Shown here one piece after another: positions 36,177 to 45,337 of a stretch of 64,000 bases of DNA. This DNA is from Thalassospira povalilytica (GTDB lineage: Bacteria; Pseudomonadota; Alphaproteobacteria; Rhodospirillales; Thalassospiraceae): NCBI RefSeq assembly GCF_002844235.1, contig NZ_PGTS01000004.1:186001-250000 (forward strand), given 5' to 3'. The position numbers were made by a program, and so were the translations under genes. How positions within the stretch are numbered: position 1 is the first letter of the stretch; each line of letters opens with the position of its first letter. The notes below the pieces were generated by a model. That model saw only the letters and a list, made by a program, of their open reading frames with translations. It ran no database searches and was not told the DNA's origin.

Positions 36177-36722
36177 ATGAAGACATTTCAAGGAAGACGG
36201 GATTCGGATCTACTGATGTTAAAATTGCTTCGCCCGCACTACATGCCGGCCTTTGCGCCGATTATTCTGTTTCTGGTGTCCGTCGGAAGCATCGGCTTTG
36301 CCCTATATGCCCAATATGTGCAGAAATTGCTGCCCTGCATCCTGTGCCTTTATCAACGCAAGCCGTTCTATATCGTGATCGGGCTTTCTGTTCTGGCGCT
36401 CCTTCTGATCCGCTTTCCCAAGGCAGCACGTGCCATCGTCTATCTTTGCGGGCTGACCTTTGCGGTCGGTACCGGCATTGCGATTTACCATGTCGGGGTA
36501 CAGGAACTGTGGTGGCAGGGCCCGGCCATGTGTGGTGGCGTGCAAAGTGGTGCAAGCTCCCTTGCCGAGCTCAAAGCGCAGCTTCTCGCCCAGCCGATCA
36601 TTCGCTGTGACAAGATCGACTGGACCCTGTTTGGCATCACCATGCCAACGGTCAATGTGTTCTTTTCAGCAGCCCTGACGGTATTTTGCCTGATCGCACC
36701 GTCGCGCTGGATGAAAAAGTAA
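36177..36722 (+). CDS. dsbB: Disulfide bond formation protein B
   Basis: 181 residues, four membrane segments. First cysteine pair in LPCILCLYQRKPF near residue 55, second pair in AMCGG and IIRCDK, the arrangement needed to pass electrons from DsbA to quinone. Start ATG 36177 lies four bases after the previous stop; a shorter start at 36216 is possible and begins closer to the first membrane segment. Inner membrane, active sites facing the periplasm. No dsbA lies in the window. Confidence 0.88.
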   Translation: MKTFQGRRDSDLLMLKLLRPHYMPAFAPIILFLVSVGSIGFALYAQYVQKLLPCILCLYQRKPFYIVIGLSVLALLLIRFPKAARAIVYLCGLTFAVGTGIAIYHVGVQELWWQGPAMCGGVQSGASSLAELKAQLLAQPIIRCDKIDWTLFGITMPTVNVFFSAALTVFCLIAPSRWMKK

Positions 36723-36803
36723 CCACATAGCTTAGTCCGAAATCACATCAGACCGCCGGTATTGAAACTGGCGGTATTGAACCGCCCTCATAAACACCGC
36801 TTG

Positions 36804-36835
36804 AACCCGCCCACATCCTGGGCGGGTTTGTTTTT
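36804..36835 (+). terminator. Intrinsic terminator after dsbB
   Basis: AACCCGCCCA-CATCC-TGGGCGGGTT (36804-36828) followed by TGTTTTTG. The 10-bp perfect stem with a T-run is a clear terminator, about 80 bases past the dsbB stop. Confidence 0.85.
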
Positions 36836-36891
36836 GATCGCAAACCCGCATAACGCGATCATTTGACCACAAAATGAACGATTCTTTATTT

Positions 36892-36910
36892 GATAATGAG
36901 AATTGTTATT
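36892..36910 (+). promoter_or_regulatory. Fur-box-like site before the AraC regulator gene
   Basis: GATAATGAGAATTGTTATT agrees with the classical Fur 19-mer GATAATGATAATCATTATC at 15 of 19 positions. It lies about 110 bases before the regulator start and 27 bases after the dsbB terminator, a fitting place for iron repression of the regulator and receptor pair. Confidence 0.65.
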
Positions 36911-37019
36911 GTTTGCACGAAATTCCCGGTTATATTTGCGCAGCGATTCCCTATGCAGAATCGCCATCAGACATCATGGACCACTCGCAGATCAAAGGAC
37001 CGACCCAGGATTGCCCGAC

Positions 37020-37907
37020 ATGACGTTCCATCCGCAAATGACCAGCAGGATCGAAGGTATTTCACTCCTTGATGATTTGCGTTTCCGTCGCTGGAACGCG
37101 GCCATCACGGATTTGTGGCATGTCGAATGCGAACAGGAGGCCGGTGGCACCTATGTTTCGCGTGCGCCAAGGCTTGTTGCCATTCTCGACTGCATTGGCG
37201 ACGGAAATGTCGAAGTTCGGGCATCAAGCGATACAATACAGCGTGGTCACCGTGGACAAGGATGCCTGTCCTATGTCCCGGCCGGGATGGAAGTATCTTC
37301 TGAAGTGCTTGGAAAGTGCCGGCTACGCCATCTTGATATTCATCTTGATGTCAATGCGCTTGAACAAAGTATCGGCAATGCATTTGACCGGATCGCGCTT
37401 GAAAGACCGCGCATCGGTTTTTGCGATCCGCGGATCAATGCACTGGTCCGGCTTCTGGCCGATGAACTCGAGAACGGTCAGCCAAGTCCGCAAATCTATG
37501 GCGAGGGTCTGATAACAGCATTGGTATCAGCTCTTCTAACACCAACTCAGACTGAAGAGCCCCAACGCAAACGCGGCAAGCTTGCCCCTTATCAGTTGCG
37601 CAAGACCGTTGATTATATTGAACAGAATTGCGGCCGCACGATCCGCCTTGATGAATTGGCGCAACTGACCGGGTTGTCACAATCCTATTTCTGCTCGGCC
37701 TTCCGGGAATCAACCGGCATGCCACCCCAGCAATGGCAAATGAAAGCCCGGGTCGAGCGGGCAAAAAACCTTCTGAAAAAGGGTGACACACCGTTGGCAT
37801 CCGTCGCCGTCGGTCTCGGCTTCGCCGATCAGGCACACCTGACCCGGGTATTTCGCAAAATCGTTGGCACAACCCCTGGCGCCTGGCGCAAGGAACAACT
37901 TGCCTAA
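37020..37907 (+). CDS. AraC-family regulator, siderophore type (PchR-like)
   Basis: 295 residues. C-terminal AraC DNA-binding domain (about 190-295) with two helix-turn-helix units: IRLDELAQLTGLSQSYFCSAF and PLASVAVGLGFADQAHLTRVF. The N-terminal half (about 1-160) is an unassigned ligand-sensing domain. I take ATG 37020; the frame stays open back to the Fur-like site, but a start there would run through the promoter. Directly upstream of a TonB receptor gene with tandem direct repeats between, as in PchR systems, where the regulator binds the ferric siderophore and activates the receptor gene. Confidence 0.85.
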   Translation: MTFHPQMTSRIEGISLLDDLRFRRWNAAITDLWHVECEQEAGGTYVSRAPRLVAILDCIGDGNVEVRASSDTIQRGHRGQGCLSYVPAGMEVSSEVLGKCRLRHLDIHLDVNALEQSIGNAFDRIALERPRIGFCDPRINALVRLLADELENGQPSPQIYGEGLITALVSALLTPTQTEEPQRKRGKLAPYQLRKTVDYIEQNCGRTIRLDELAQLTGLSQSYFCSAFRESTGMPPQQWQMKARVERAKNLLKKGDTPLASVAVGLGFADQAHLTRVFRKIVGTTPGAWRKEQLA

Positions 37908-37915
37908 TTTTTGCC

Positions 37916-37949
37916 AAATTCCGTTCAATCCACCGAAATCCGGTTCAAT
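37916..37949 (+). promoter_or_regulatory. Tandem direct repeats, candidate AraC-type operator
   Basis: AAATTCCGTTCAAT (37916-37929) and AAATCCGGTTCAAT (37936-37949) match at 12 of 14 positions and are offset by 20 bases, about two helical turns, as AraC-family dimers or paired HTH units prefer. They lie about 105 bases before the receptor start. Confidence 0.6.
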
Positions 37950-38053
37950 ATTCCACACCCGCGCGCGTGGTATCGAATTCTCATCATGAAAGATGACCCG
38001 CCGGTTCCCGCCCTGCTGGTCGTCGCAAAGACAACCTATACAGGGAATCCACA

Positions 38054-40234
38054 ATGCGTTTTACAGGACAGAAACTGTCTTCGACCCTTTTGCTCGGCAC
38101 GGCGCTTGCGCTGGTTTGTGCCGCTCCTCATTTTGCACTGGCGCAGTCCGCAGATGATGCGACAGCAAGCGAAGGCGAAACCACTAAAGCAGTGATCATC
38201 GAAAGCGAAGCCACAGTCGAGGCCGGTGACCCAACCCCGCCGGTTTATGCCGGTGGACAGGTTGCCACCGGGACGCGCCTTGGTGCCTTTGGCAATAAAG
38301 ACACCATGGACACACCGATTGCTGCAACCGGCTACACCAGCGAACTGATCAAAAACCAGCAGGCACGGGACATTTCCGACGTGATGGATAACGATCCGTC
38401 GGTAATTAACACCAACGGGTTTGGCACCTTTGCCAACCGTTTCACCATTCGCGGCTTTGACCTGACGGCCGATGACGTCTCGATTGACGGGCTTTACGGC
38501 ACAGCACCGCGTCAGTCGGTTGCCCTTGAAATGTTCGACCGCGTCGAGGTGATCAAAGGCGCCTCGGGCTTCTTGAATGGCATGGCACCTTCTTCTGGTG
38601 GCTTGGGTGGCAACATCAACCTTGTCCCGAAACGTGCCGGTGATAATCCGGTGACCAGCTTCACCGGCAGCTATGGCGCCACCAGCGAAGTCGGCGGACA
38701 TTTTGATTTTGGCCGCCGCTTTGGTTCCGAAGATCAGTTCGGGGTGCGCACAAACGTCATGCACCGGGTCGGAGAAGCGTCCATCGAGGATGAAGATCGC
38801 GAAACGTCACTAGGTTCCATCGCCCTTGATTATCGCGGCAATGATACACGAATCACCTTTGATGCCGCGATCAACAAGCTCCGTGTTGAAGAAGGGCGCC
38901 CGACAGTTGCAGCAGGATCGCTGACGTCTCTTCCAAGCGCACCGTCCGGCTCGCACAACTTTGCCGCAGACGGTACCTATAGCGATCTCGAAGACAAATT
39001 TGCACAGCTTCGTTTTGAATATGACGCCACCGACAGCACCATGCTTTACACCGCGATTGGCGCACATAATTCAGATGAGATCGGCGATTATTCGTCTGTC
39101 ACCCTGACCGGTACGGACGGCTCCGGCAACTTTGGCAGCCTTGCTACTGTTTATGAACGTGACGATGTCAGCGGTGTTGCCGGTATCCGTCAGGAATTCG
39201 AAACCGGCCCGGTCAAGCACGAGATCAATGCCGGAACCACAGCGATGTGGCAGGAAGCGCGTCAGAACTACAACTCGGGCTCCAACGTGGCTGGCAATAT
39301 CTATAACAGCGGTCCATCAACCGTGGCCTTTGGTGACGCCGGGGACGCCAAGCTGAATGCCCACACAATCCTGACCAGCTATTTCATCGCCGATACCCTG
39401 AGCTTCATGGATGATAAAATCCACCTCACCGGCGGTGTACGTCGTCAAAATGTCAAATCGCGTGGTTATGACATTTCAACCGGTGCAAAAAATTCCAATT
39501 ACGATTCTTCGGCCAACTCGCCAATGGCAGGCATCGTTGGCAACGTCACCGATCAAATTTCGGTCTATGCCAACTATATCGAAGGTCTGGCGAAGGGTGA
39601 AACCGTCACCAATGCGTCGGCGACCAACCGTGGCGAAACACTTGCTCCGTTCAAGACCGAACAGATGGAAGTCGGTGCAAAGTTTGACTTTGGCACCTTT
39701 GGCGGTAGCATTGCTCTGTTCCAGGCTGAAAAGCCTTCTGCCTTTCTTAATTCCAGCAACGTTTACACAACCGATGGCGAACAGCGTAACCGTGGCCTTG
39801 AACTGACGGCATTCGGTGAACCGGTTATTGGCACGCGCATTCTGGGTGGCATCACCTTTGTTGATGCCGAACTGACCAAAACCCAGAACGGCACCAACGA
39901 TGGCAACACCGCACCGGGTGTACCGGAATATCAGGCAACGCTGGGTGCAGAATATGACCTGCCATTCCTTAACGGTGCAACAGTCGGTGGACGTCTGATC
40001 CATACTGCCTCGCAATACGTCAATACCGGCAACACGGTCGAAATTCCGTCCTGGACGCGATTTGACATGAGCGCGCGTTACGTAACCGAGCTTTATGATT
40101 ATCCGGTCACCTTCCGCGCCAATATCGAAAACCTGACCGATAATGACTATTGGGAAACGGCCAGCACCCAGTGGAGCTATATGACCGTGGGCAAGCCGCT
40201 AACTGCAACCTTCTCTCTGACGGCCGACTTCTGA
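38054..40234 (+). CDS. TonB-dependent siderophore receptor
   Basis: 726-residue outer-membrane receptor. Signal peptide ends at FALAQ near residue 31. There is no STN signalling domain; the plug begins around residue 75 (DTPIAATGYTSELI) and contains the siderophore-receptor pattern RFTIRGFDLTADDVSIDGL. The barrel ends in phenylalanine (SLTADF). Lack of an STN domain fits control by the neighbouring AraC regulator rather than by an ECF sigma factor, unlike the receptor at 5265. No synthesis or ABC genes adjoin, so inner-membrane transport must be supplied elsewhere. Confidence 0.92.
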   Translation: MRFTGQKLSSTLLLGTALALVCAAPHFALAQSADDATASEGETTKAVIIESEATVEAGDPTPPVYAGGQVATGTRLGAFGNKDTMDTPIAATGYTSELIKNQQARDISDVMDNDPSVINTNGFGTFANRFTIRGFDLTADDVSIDGLYGTAPRQSVALEMFDRVEVIKGASGFLNGMAPSSGGLGGNINLVPKRAGDNPVTSFTGSYGATSEVGGHFDFGRRFGSEDQFGVRTNVMHRVGEASIEDEDRETSLGSIALDYRGNDTRITFDAAINKLRVEEGRPTVAAGSLTSLPSAPSGSHNFAADGTYSDLEDKFAQLRFEYDATDSTMLYTAIGAHNSDEIGDYSSVTLTGTDGSGNFGSLATVYERDDVSGVAGIRQEFETGPVKHEINAGTTAMWQEARQNYNSGSNVAGNIYNSGPSTVAFGDAGDAKLNAHTILTSYFIADTLSFMDDKIHLTGGVRRQNVKSRGYDISTGAKNSNYDSSANSPMAGIVGNVTDQISVYANYIEGLAKGETVTNASATNRGETLAPFKTEQMEVGAKFDFGTFGGSIALFQAEKPSAFLNSSNVYTTDGEQRNRGLELTAFGEPVIGTRILGGITFVDAELTKTQNGTNDGNTAPGVPEYQATLGAEYDLPFLNGATVGGRLIHTASQYVNTGNTVEIPSWTRFDMSARYVTELYDYPVTFRANIENLTDNDYWETASTQWSYMTVGKPLTATFSLTADF

Positions 40235-40274
40235 TCGTCTGAGCTCTCTCATCACGGAGAAGCTCTGTAACAGC

Positions 40275-40304
40275 AAAGCCGGCGGAATTTCCGTCGGCTT
40301 TTTT
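40275..40304 (+). terminator. Intrinsic terminator after the siderophore receptor
   Basis: AAAGCCGGCGGA-ATT-TCCGTCGGCTTT (40275-40301, one G-U pair) continuing into TTT. About 40 bases past the stop codon. A strong stem with T6 overall. Confidence 0.85.
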
Positions 40305-40329
40305 GTTGAGCGTATCGCAAAACCCGCGA

Positions 40330-40896
40330 TCAGAAGTCGTATTCCAGTTCGGTATCCCAGTACAAAAAATCCCGCCAACTTTCGTGAAGATAGTTTGGCG
40401 GGAAGCGGCGTCCTGTTGACTGGAGTTCGTGCATGGTGGGCTGTCCCGGCGTCCTGCGCAGTCGCAGGCCCGCCTCGCGGACCGATCGGCTGCCCTTGAA
40501 CAGGTTGCAGTCAGAACAGGCCGTGACAATGTTTTCCCAGTTTGTACGCCCGCCCCGCGCCCGCGGGATCACGTGATCAAAGGTCAGCTCGTTTGTCGGC
40601 AAACGATCACCGCAATACTGGCACGAAAATTCATCGCGCAGGAACACGTTGAACCGGGTGAAAGCCGGGCTGCTTTTAAGCGGGACATATTCCTTGAGCG
40701 ATATGACGCTGGGCAGCTTCATTTTAAAGGATGGGGAACGTACTTCGCGGTCATATTCGGAAAGAACATCGACGCGTTCAAGAAAGACCGCCTTGAGCGT
40801 ATCCTGCCAGGACCAAAGAGACAGCGGGAAGTAGCTCAACGGCCGGAAGTCGGCGTTAAGAACAAGTGCCGGACACGCATTGGGCGATAAATGCAT
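40330..40896 (-). CDS. HNH endonuclease-family protein
   Basis: 188 residues. The HNH core is complete: CQYCGDRLP (first zinc knuckle), LTFDHVIPRARGG (catalytic His), TNWENIVTACSDCNLFKG (Asn and second cysteine pair). The N-terminal VLNADFRPLSYFPLSLWSWQDTL block is typical of the widespread bacterial HNH proteins that stand alone, outside restriction or intein settings. Such proteins are conserved in alphaproteobacteria, but their physiological role is unclear. It stands alone, convergent with the receptor gene. Confidence 0.88.
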   Translation of the reverse strand: MHLSPNACPALVLNADFRPLSYFPLSLWSWQDTLKAVFLERVDVLSEYDREVRSPSFKMKLPSVISLKEYVPLKSSPAFTRFNVFLRDEFSCQYCGDRLPTNELTFDHVIPRARGGRTNWENIVTACSDCNLFKGSRSVREAGLRLRRTPGQPTMHELQSTGRRFPPNYLHESWRDFLYWDTELEYDF

Positions 40897-41270
40897 ATCA
40901 TCCGCTCCACCGTGTTTACCGAGTCGCTTGCCTTATTTAGCAGGTTCGGGAATCGCTGGTGATGAACATATCATGACGTTTCACCAAACCGGGCGACGCG
41001 GCGACGTAAACCACTGATAGAGCAAAGTATAGACCAATTTAGCAAAAGCGCAAAGCTCGTGTTCCGCCGAGTCGCGTTTTATCGATGTCATGCCGCACCA
41101 TCACCCCAGAACAGCGCGGAAACCATGCTTGTGCGCGGCACAAAAAAAGCTGCACCACCGGTGATGGTACAGCTTATTCTGTGGCCGTTTGACAAGCCAG
41201 CGATCAGAAAAACGAAAGGCCCGCCAGAAGCGAGCCCTCGTAAAATCTGTCTGTAAAGCAGAAGCCTGAA
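40897..41270. other. Intergenic region between HNH gene and rpmB
   Basis: 374 bases with no convincing gene. It contains the promoter region of the HNH gene on its left and, on its right, the rpmB 3' hairpins: a strong one at 41142-41175 and a weaker GC-rich one near 41200-41240. I see nothing else of note. Confidence 0.5.
41142..41175 (-). terminator. Intrinsic terminator of rpmB
   Basis: Minus strand: AAGCTGTACCA, loop TCACCGG, TGGTGCAGCTT, then five more T. An 11-pair stem with one G-T pair, about 95 bases after the rpmB stop. Confidence 0.8.
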
Positions 41271-41564
41271 TTAGGCAGCTTTTGCTTCAACAGCTTTGGC
41301 GACCTGGCGTTTGATTTTCACCAAATCTGCCGGCAGCTTTGCATTTGCAGTGCTGAGCAGATATGCATCCAGACCACCACGTTTTTCGATGGTGCGGACA
41401 GCATTGGTGGTCAGACGCAGACGCACCGAACGACCGAGCGACTCACTAAGCAGCGAGGTCGGCTGCAGGTTCGGGAGGAAACGACGTTTGGTACGATTGT
41501 GGGCGTGGCTCACATTCATGCCGACCAAAACGCCTTTGCCGGATACCGGGCAGCGACGTGCCAT
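41271..41564 (-). CDS. rpmB: 50S ribosomal protein L28
   Basis: 97 residues, starting MARRCPVSGKGVLVGMNVSHAHNRT-like, a standard L28 beginning. ATG 41564-41562 is set by AGGAGAT seven bases upstream; the frame continues upstream without homology. The length agrees with alphaproteobacterial L28, which has a C-terminal extension beyond the enterobacterial 78 residues. Lone gene with its own promoter and terminator. Confidence 0.97.
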   Translation of the reverse strand: MARRCPVSGKGVLVGMNVSHAHNRTKRRFLPNLQPTSLLSESLGRSVRLRLTTNAVRTIEKRGGLDAYLLSTANAKLPADLVKIKRQVAKAVEAKAA

Positions 41565-41638
41565 GACCTGATCTCCTGGTCTATAAATTCGCAAAAGGAC
41601 GCTTGGCCTGAACATGCAGGCCCGCGCTTGGAAGCGGG

Positions 41639-41667
41639 TTAATACTGCCTATGACCAATGTCGTCAA
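41639..41667 (-). promoter_or_regulatory. Sigma-70 promoter of rpmB
   Basis: Minus strand: TTGACG (41667-41662), 17-base spacer, TATTAA (41644-41639). Near-consensus elements with optimal spacing, fitting for a ribosomal gene. The leader of about 70 bases contains a hairpin CCCGC-GCTTGGAA-GCGGG (41621-41638). Confidence 0.75.
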
Positions 41668-42082
41668 GCCTTCATCAACCGAAAACCGCGACAAAAACGC
41701 TTATCAGAGCGGATTTGACGATAATCCGTGGTTTGGGTCGGTTTTTACCCAACTCAACCGCACGGAATCTGCGTCTTTTCAAACCGGCGCGACAATATCA
41801 AAGGCCACAAAAAGCAGCAATCCCCCCATATTCCAGGCACAAATCAACCGATTCCCCCATGACCTGCAACCGATACCCGCCAGAATCGTGTTTTTTAACG
41901 CCCGTACACAGTTTCGATTCCACATTCCGTCCGCAACGGTGCCAAACGGCCCCAAATGGCACCACTGGCGGATCAATGGTCGATATGGACAGCTGATTGA
42001 CACGGATCAAAACGCAAAGCTGCAAAGAATGGTAGCTTCAGCACCATGAGTTAAGAAATCCGTTTGGGGAGCATGACGGAAC
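41668..42082. other. Intergenic region upstream of rpmB
   Basis: 415 bases between the rpmB promoter and the next small gene. A plus-strand open frame (41651-42049) crosses it, but it starts inside the rpmB promoter, has no recognisable domain and no ribosome site, so I do not call it. Nothing else recognised. Confidence 0.45.
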
Positions 42083-42271
42083 ATGAAAACAGATAGCAAA
42101 GTATCACTGCCCCTTCTGGGCATTCTGCTGGTCGCGGTCGCAGGCCTGGCTCTTTATCTTGCCGGCTACGTTCTGGCGCATTTCGGCGTGCCTGTCGCTT
42201 CCTTCTGGATTTATGTCGCCCTGGCACTTGTTCCGGTTTGCTTCCTTGTACTGATTGATTTCAGTCGCTGA
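42083..42271 (+). CDS. Small two-span membrane protein, function unknown
   Basis: 62 residues with two hydrophobic segments (about 9-32 and 39-58) joined by a short turn, and charged ends (MKTDSK..., ...IDFSR). A GGGGAG lies about 12 bases upstream of the ATG, and an excellent terminator follows 25 bases after the stop, both of which support a real gene. I do not recognise the family. Convergent with the GGDEF-EAL gene. Confidence 0.6.
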   Translation: MKTDSKVSLPLLGILLVAVAGLALYLAGYVLAHFGVPVASFWIYVALALVPVCFLVLIDFSR

Positions 42272-42295
42272 TCTGCCCCCAAGACAGAACAGCAC

Positions 42296-42334
42296 AAAAA
42301 CGGCCGATCACATGATGTGACAGGCCGTTTTTTT
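42296..42334. terminator. Terminator between the small membrane gene and the GGDEF-EAL gene
   Basis: AAAAACGGCC (42296-42305) and GGCCGTTTTT (from 42323) with an inner TCACA/TGTGA stem, and T7 in all on the plus strand and A5 on the left. It can terminate both converging transcripts. Confidence 0.85.
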
Positions 42335-42389
42335 ATGCACACAGAGACATTATGCCCGCACTCAGGGCACCTGTGATATCAGCCGCCCC

Positions 42390-44474
42390 CTAACGGTCAG
42401 AAAGGGATTTCAGCGTCGGGCTATCTTCGACCTGCCAATGGCAATCCAGACAGGGAAGCGCGCCCGGACGGGCAAAGAAATACCCCTGATAGGCATCAAC
42501 CCCCAATGATTGCAGAAGGTTTCGCTGCTGGTCGGTTTCCACACCTTCGGCAATCACCTGCAAACCGAAACGATGCGCAATCAGGATCGCGCCTTCGATC
42601 ACCACACGGGCATTCTCGTCCATTTCAAGGATAAAGGATTTGTCGATCTTGACCGCATCGATCTGAATTTGATGCAGACGCGACAGGGATGAATATCCGG
42701 TCCCGAAATCGTCGATGTGAATGCCGATCCCCATATCGAACAAATCATCAATCACCCGGGAAATCATTGATCGCTGGCGTTCTTCAAAGATTGATTCGGT
42801 AACTTCGAGAATAAGCCGCGTTGGTACCAATCCCGTTTCACTCAGGATTTGCGCCACCATTTCGGTAAATCCGGGTGCCACAAGCTGACGGATCGAGACA
42901 TTGACGGCGATCTTTGTTTCGTCGTCTCCGTCCGCTGCAGCACAGATTTCCCGACAAGCTGTCCGCATGCACCATTCGCCAATTTCAACGATCAAGGCAC
43001 TTTCTTCGGCAATCGGGATGAATTCGTCAGGCGGCACAAGGCCAAGCTCATTGCTGTTCCAGCGCAGCAGGGCCTCGTAAGAGACGATCTGGCCATCATC
43101 GGCATCGATGACCGGCTGATATTCAAGATAGAACTCACCAATGCCAAGGGCACGACGAAGGGCCTGATTGATGGCAAGGCGGCGTTCCTGTTCGGTCAGA
43201 AGCGTTTTGTCATAGTTGCGCACACTGCCACGCCCGGATCGCTTGACCTCGGCCGCGGCAAGGTCGGCCCAATGGATCAGTTCGGAAATTCCCGGGTTTT
43301 TGGCCGCAGCAAACGCCACACCGGTGCTGAACCCGACATGAAGCGAATGCCCGCAGATCATGATGGGCTGACTGATTGAAGCACGCGCCTTTTCAATCGT
43401 ATTTTCAACCAGCCCATGCAGCTCGTCATGCGGGGCTGCAAGCACCATCAGGAATTCATCCCCGCCCCAGCGCCCCACCGCGTGCCGATCATCGACATAA
43501 GCCTTCAGACGGTCACTGACAATACGCAGGACCTCGTCGCCGATGGCATGACTAAGCCCGTCATTGATCTGTTTGAAGCGATCAAGATCGATGAACAGAA
43601 CCGCGTAATCAAGGTCGTCGGATGATTGGCGTTTGTGATTGAACCAGGCCGCAATGCCATCGCGGTTCAGAATGCCGGTCAGAGCGTCATGTTCGACCAG
43701 ATTTCTGAGTTCCTCGGTCCGTTCTTCGACCCGCGCTTCGAGCGTCGCATTCCAGTTTTCCATGATGCGGTTCTTCTGGCGCAAATCTTCGACCAGACCG
43801 TCATTTCGGTGTTTCAACACCAGTGACCGGAACAGGACAACGTGATTGTTCCGATGCGTAATCAGCATCACCATCAAAAAGATGATGGTCATGATGGCAA
43901 GAACATAGTTGGCATCGGCCATAACCGTAAAAATGATCACCGGCGGAAACAGGAGCGCCGTCAGATAGAGCCGCCCGACCAGAAATATCGGCGCAAGAAT
44001 CCCCGTGGCACCGCCCGCCAGACCGGCAAACATGATCAATGTCATGAACTGGCTTTCACCGCGCACGATCGGAATTTCAATAATACCGATCACAGCCCAC
44101 AAGATGGCAGCTGACAGGACACCAAGCGCATATCGCCGCTGCCAGATATAAAAGGCATCGGCATCGAGCTCCGCGACCTTTGTGCGTTCACGATGATAAA
44201 GATACCCGCCCCACAGACGAACAGCGCATAAAACAGCAAGGATAACAGACCACCAAACGGTGATCGCAACCAGATCCCCCAGCAACCCCAGAATGATCAC
44301 AAGGCCGCCTGCTGCGGCAAGATTGACAATGATATTTGCCCAGTTGTTGCGATAGGCCAGATCCAGCAGGTCACGGCGGACCTTGCCGGTGATCTCGTCA
44401 TCGGCTTGTAGTGCAATTTGGGGATCAACAAATCGGCTTGCGATCTTTTTGACCAAACCGGCACATTTTTCCAT
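42390..44474 (-). CDS. Membrane-bound GGDEF-EAL cyclic-di-GMP enzyme
   Basis: 694 residues. About six membrane segments at 45-215 without a named sensor domain, a coiled segment (about 222-262), then a GGDEF domain with intact RWGGDEF near 335-341 but no RxxD inhibitory site before it, and an EAL domain. The EAL domain keeps YEALLRW (about 466), NVSIRQL, EVTES, IDDFGTGYSS, DKSFI and IAEGVET, so phosphodiesterase residues are all present. It may make, break or switch cyclic-di-GMP; sequence alone cannot tell which dominates. Stands alone. Confidence 0.92.
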   Translation of the reverse strand: MEKCAGLVKKIASRFVDPQIALQADDEITGKVRRDLLDLAYRNNWANIIVNLAAAGGLVIILGLLGDLVAITVWWSVILAVLCAVRLWGGYLYHRERTKVAELDADAFYIWQRRYALGVLSAAILWAVIGIIEIPIVRGESQFMTLIMFAGLAGGATGILAPIFLVGRLYLTALLFPPVIIFTVMADANYVLAIMTIIFLMVMLITHRNNHVVLFRSLVLKHRNDGLVEDLRQKNRIMENWNATLEARVEERTEELRNLVEHDALTGILNRDGIAAWFNHKRQSSDDLDYAVLFIDLDRFKQINDGLSHAIGDEVLRIVSDRLKAYVDDRHAVGRWGGDEFLMVLAAPHDELHGLVENTIEKARASISQPIMICGHSLHVGFSTGVAFAAAKNPGISELIHWADLAAAEVKRSGRGSVRNYDKTLLTEQERRLAINQALRRALGIGEFYLEYQPVIDADDGQIVSYEALLRWNSNELGLVPPDEFIPIAEESALIVEIGEWCMRTACREICAAADGDDETKIAVNVSIRQLVAPGFTEMVAQILSETGLVPTRLILEVTESIFEERQRSMISRVIDDLFDMGIGIHIDDFGTGYSSLSRLHQIQIDAVKIDKSFILEMDENARVVIEGAILIAHRFGLQVIAEGVETDQQRNLLQSLGVDAYQGYFFARPGALPCLDCHWQVEDSPTLKSLSDR

Positions 44475-44603
44475 CTGGTCTGGTTGCCTCTGACATCGTC
44501 GCTTGAACTTACAATCCTATAGATAGGTACTATTCAACGACAACGAGAATATCGACAACAACAAAGATCGGATAAATCCGCCCCCTGATTTGGCCATCAA
44601 AAG

Positions 44604-44637
44604 AACGGGATCAGGGGCTTCAATCCCCGATCCCGTT
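44604..44637 (-). terminator. Terminator of the SDR gene
   Basis: AACGGGATC (44604-44612) pairs with GATCCCGTT (44629-44637), with an inner GGGG/CCCC extension. On the minus strand it is followed by CTTTTGA. It lies 17 bases past the stop at 44654. Confidence 0.72.
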
Positions 44638-44653
44638 GGTTCACATCAGAAAA

Positions 44654-45253
44654 TCAAAATATTTCAAAGACCTGACCGGTCTGAAGACCTTCGACCGATT
44701 TGGCATAGCCAAGAGCCGCACGGGCCGCAGGCACCGGATCATGGCCACGGAAATAGGGGGCGTAGCCTTCCATTGCCTCGGTAATGACGCCGGGGCTGAC
44801 CGCGTTGATTCGATGTCCCGGCTTCATTTCGATGGCTGCCGACTTCACAAACCCTTCGATTGCACCATTCACCATGGAGGCCGAACTGCCAAACTCGATC
44901 GGATCCTTGGCCAGAATGCCGGTAGTCAGGGTGAAGGATGCCCGGTCCGCAACATAGTCCCGCCCGATCAGGACCAGATTGATCTGCCCGAACAGTTTGT
45001 CATCAATCCCGATGCGGTATTTGTCTTCGTCCATGTCGGCGAAATCGCCAAAATGGACCTTGCCGGTAGTTGAAACCACCGCATCCACCGCTCCGACCTT
45101 TTCAAACATCGCGCGAATGGAAGCCTTGTCTTTCAGGTCGACATTCACATCACCGCTGTTGCGTGATGCGCGGATGATTTCGTGACGCGGCGACAATTCG
45201 GCATCAACACCTTTGCCGATAATGCCCGATGCGCCGATCAAAAGAACCTTCAT
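44654..45253 (-). CDS. Short-chain dehydrogenase/reductase-like protein lacking the YxxxK motif
   Basis: 199 residues. The Rossmann start VLLIGASGIIGKGV is clear. The usual catalytic Tyr-x3-Lys is absent: the corresponding region reads SSASMVNGAIEGFVKSAA, and a serine-rich stretch precedes it. A known bacterial subgroup of short SDR proteins shares this form. ATG 45253-45251 follows GGAGGATG. It is divergent from a LysR regulator with a shared 102-base control region, the classic arrangement for a regulated target. Reaction unknown; perhaps a quinone or NADPH-binding regulatory role. Confidence 0.82.
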   Translation of the reverse strand: MKVLLIGASGIIGKGVDAELSPRHEIIRASRNSGDVNVDLKDKASIRAMFEKVGAVDAVVSTTGKVHFGDFADMDEDKYRIGIDDKLFGQINLVLIGRDYVADRASFTLTTGILAKDPIEFGSSASMVNGAIEGFVKSAAIEMKPGHRINAVSPGVITEAMEGYAPYFRGHDPVPAARAALGYAKSVEGLQTGQVFEIF

Positions 45254-45337
45254 GTCATCCTCCATCCTTGGAAACTGTAATGACTGGATGATTTCACAGA
45301 ACAGTTCATCCGATAATCTGGATAATCTCGAACCATT

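Noticed and set aside
37971..37990. Second Fur-like sequence (sharing ATGAGAATT on the minus strand) before the siderophore receptor
   Set aside because: Only about 10 of 19 positions match the Fur consensus, near what chance would give in AT-rich sequence.
41651..42049. Plus-strand open frame of 132 codons upstream of the small membrane gene
   Set aside because: It begins inside the rpmB promoter, lacks a ribosome site and has an unstructured, domain-free translation.
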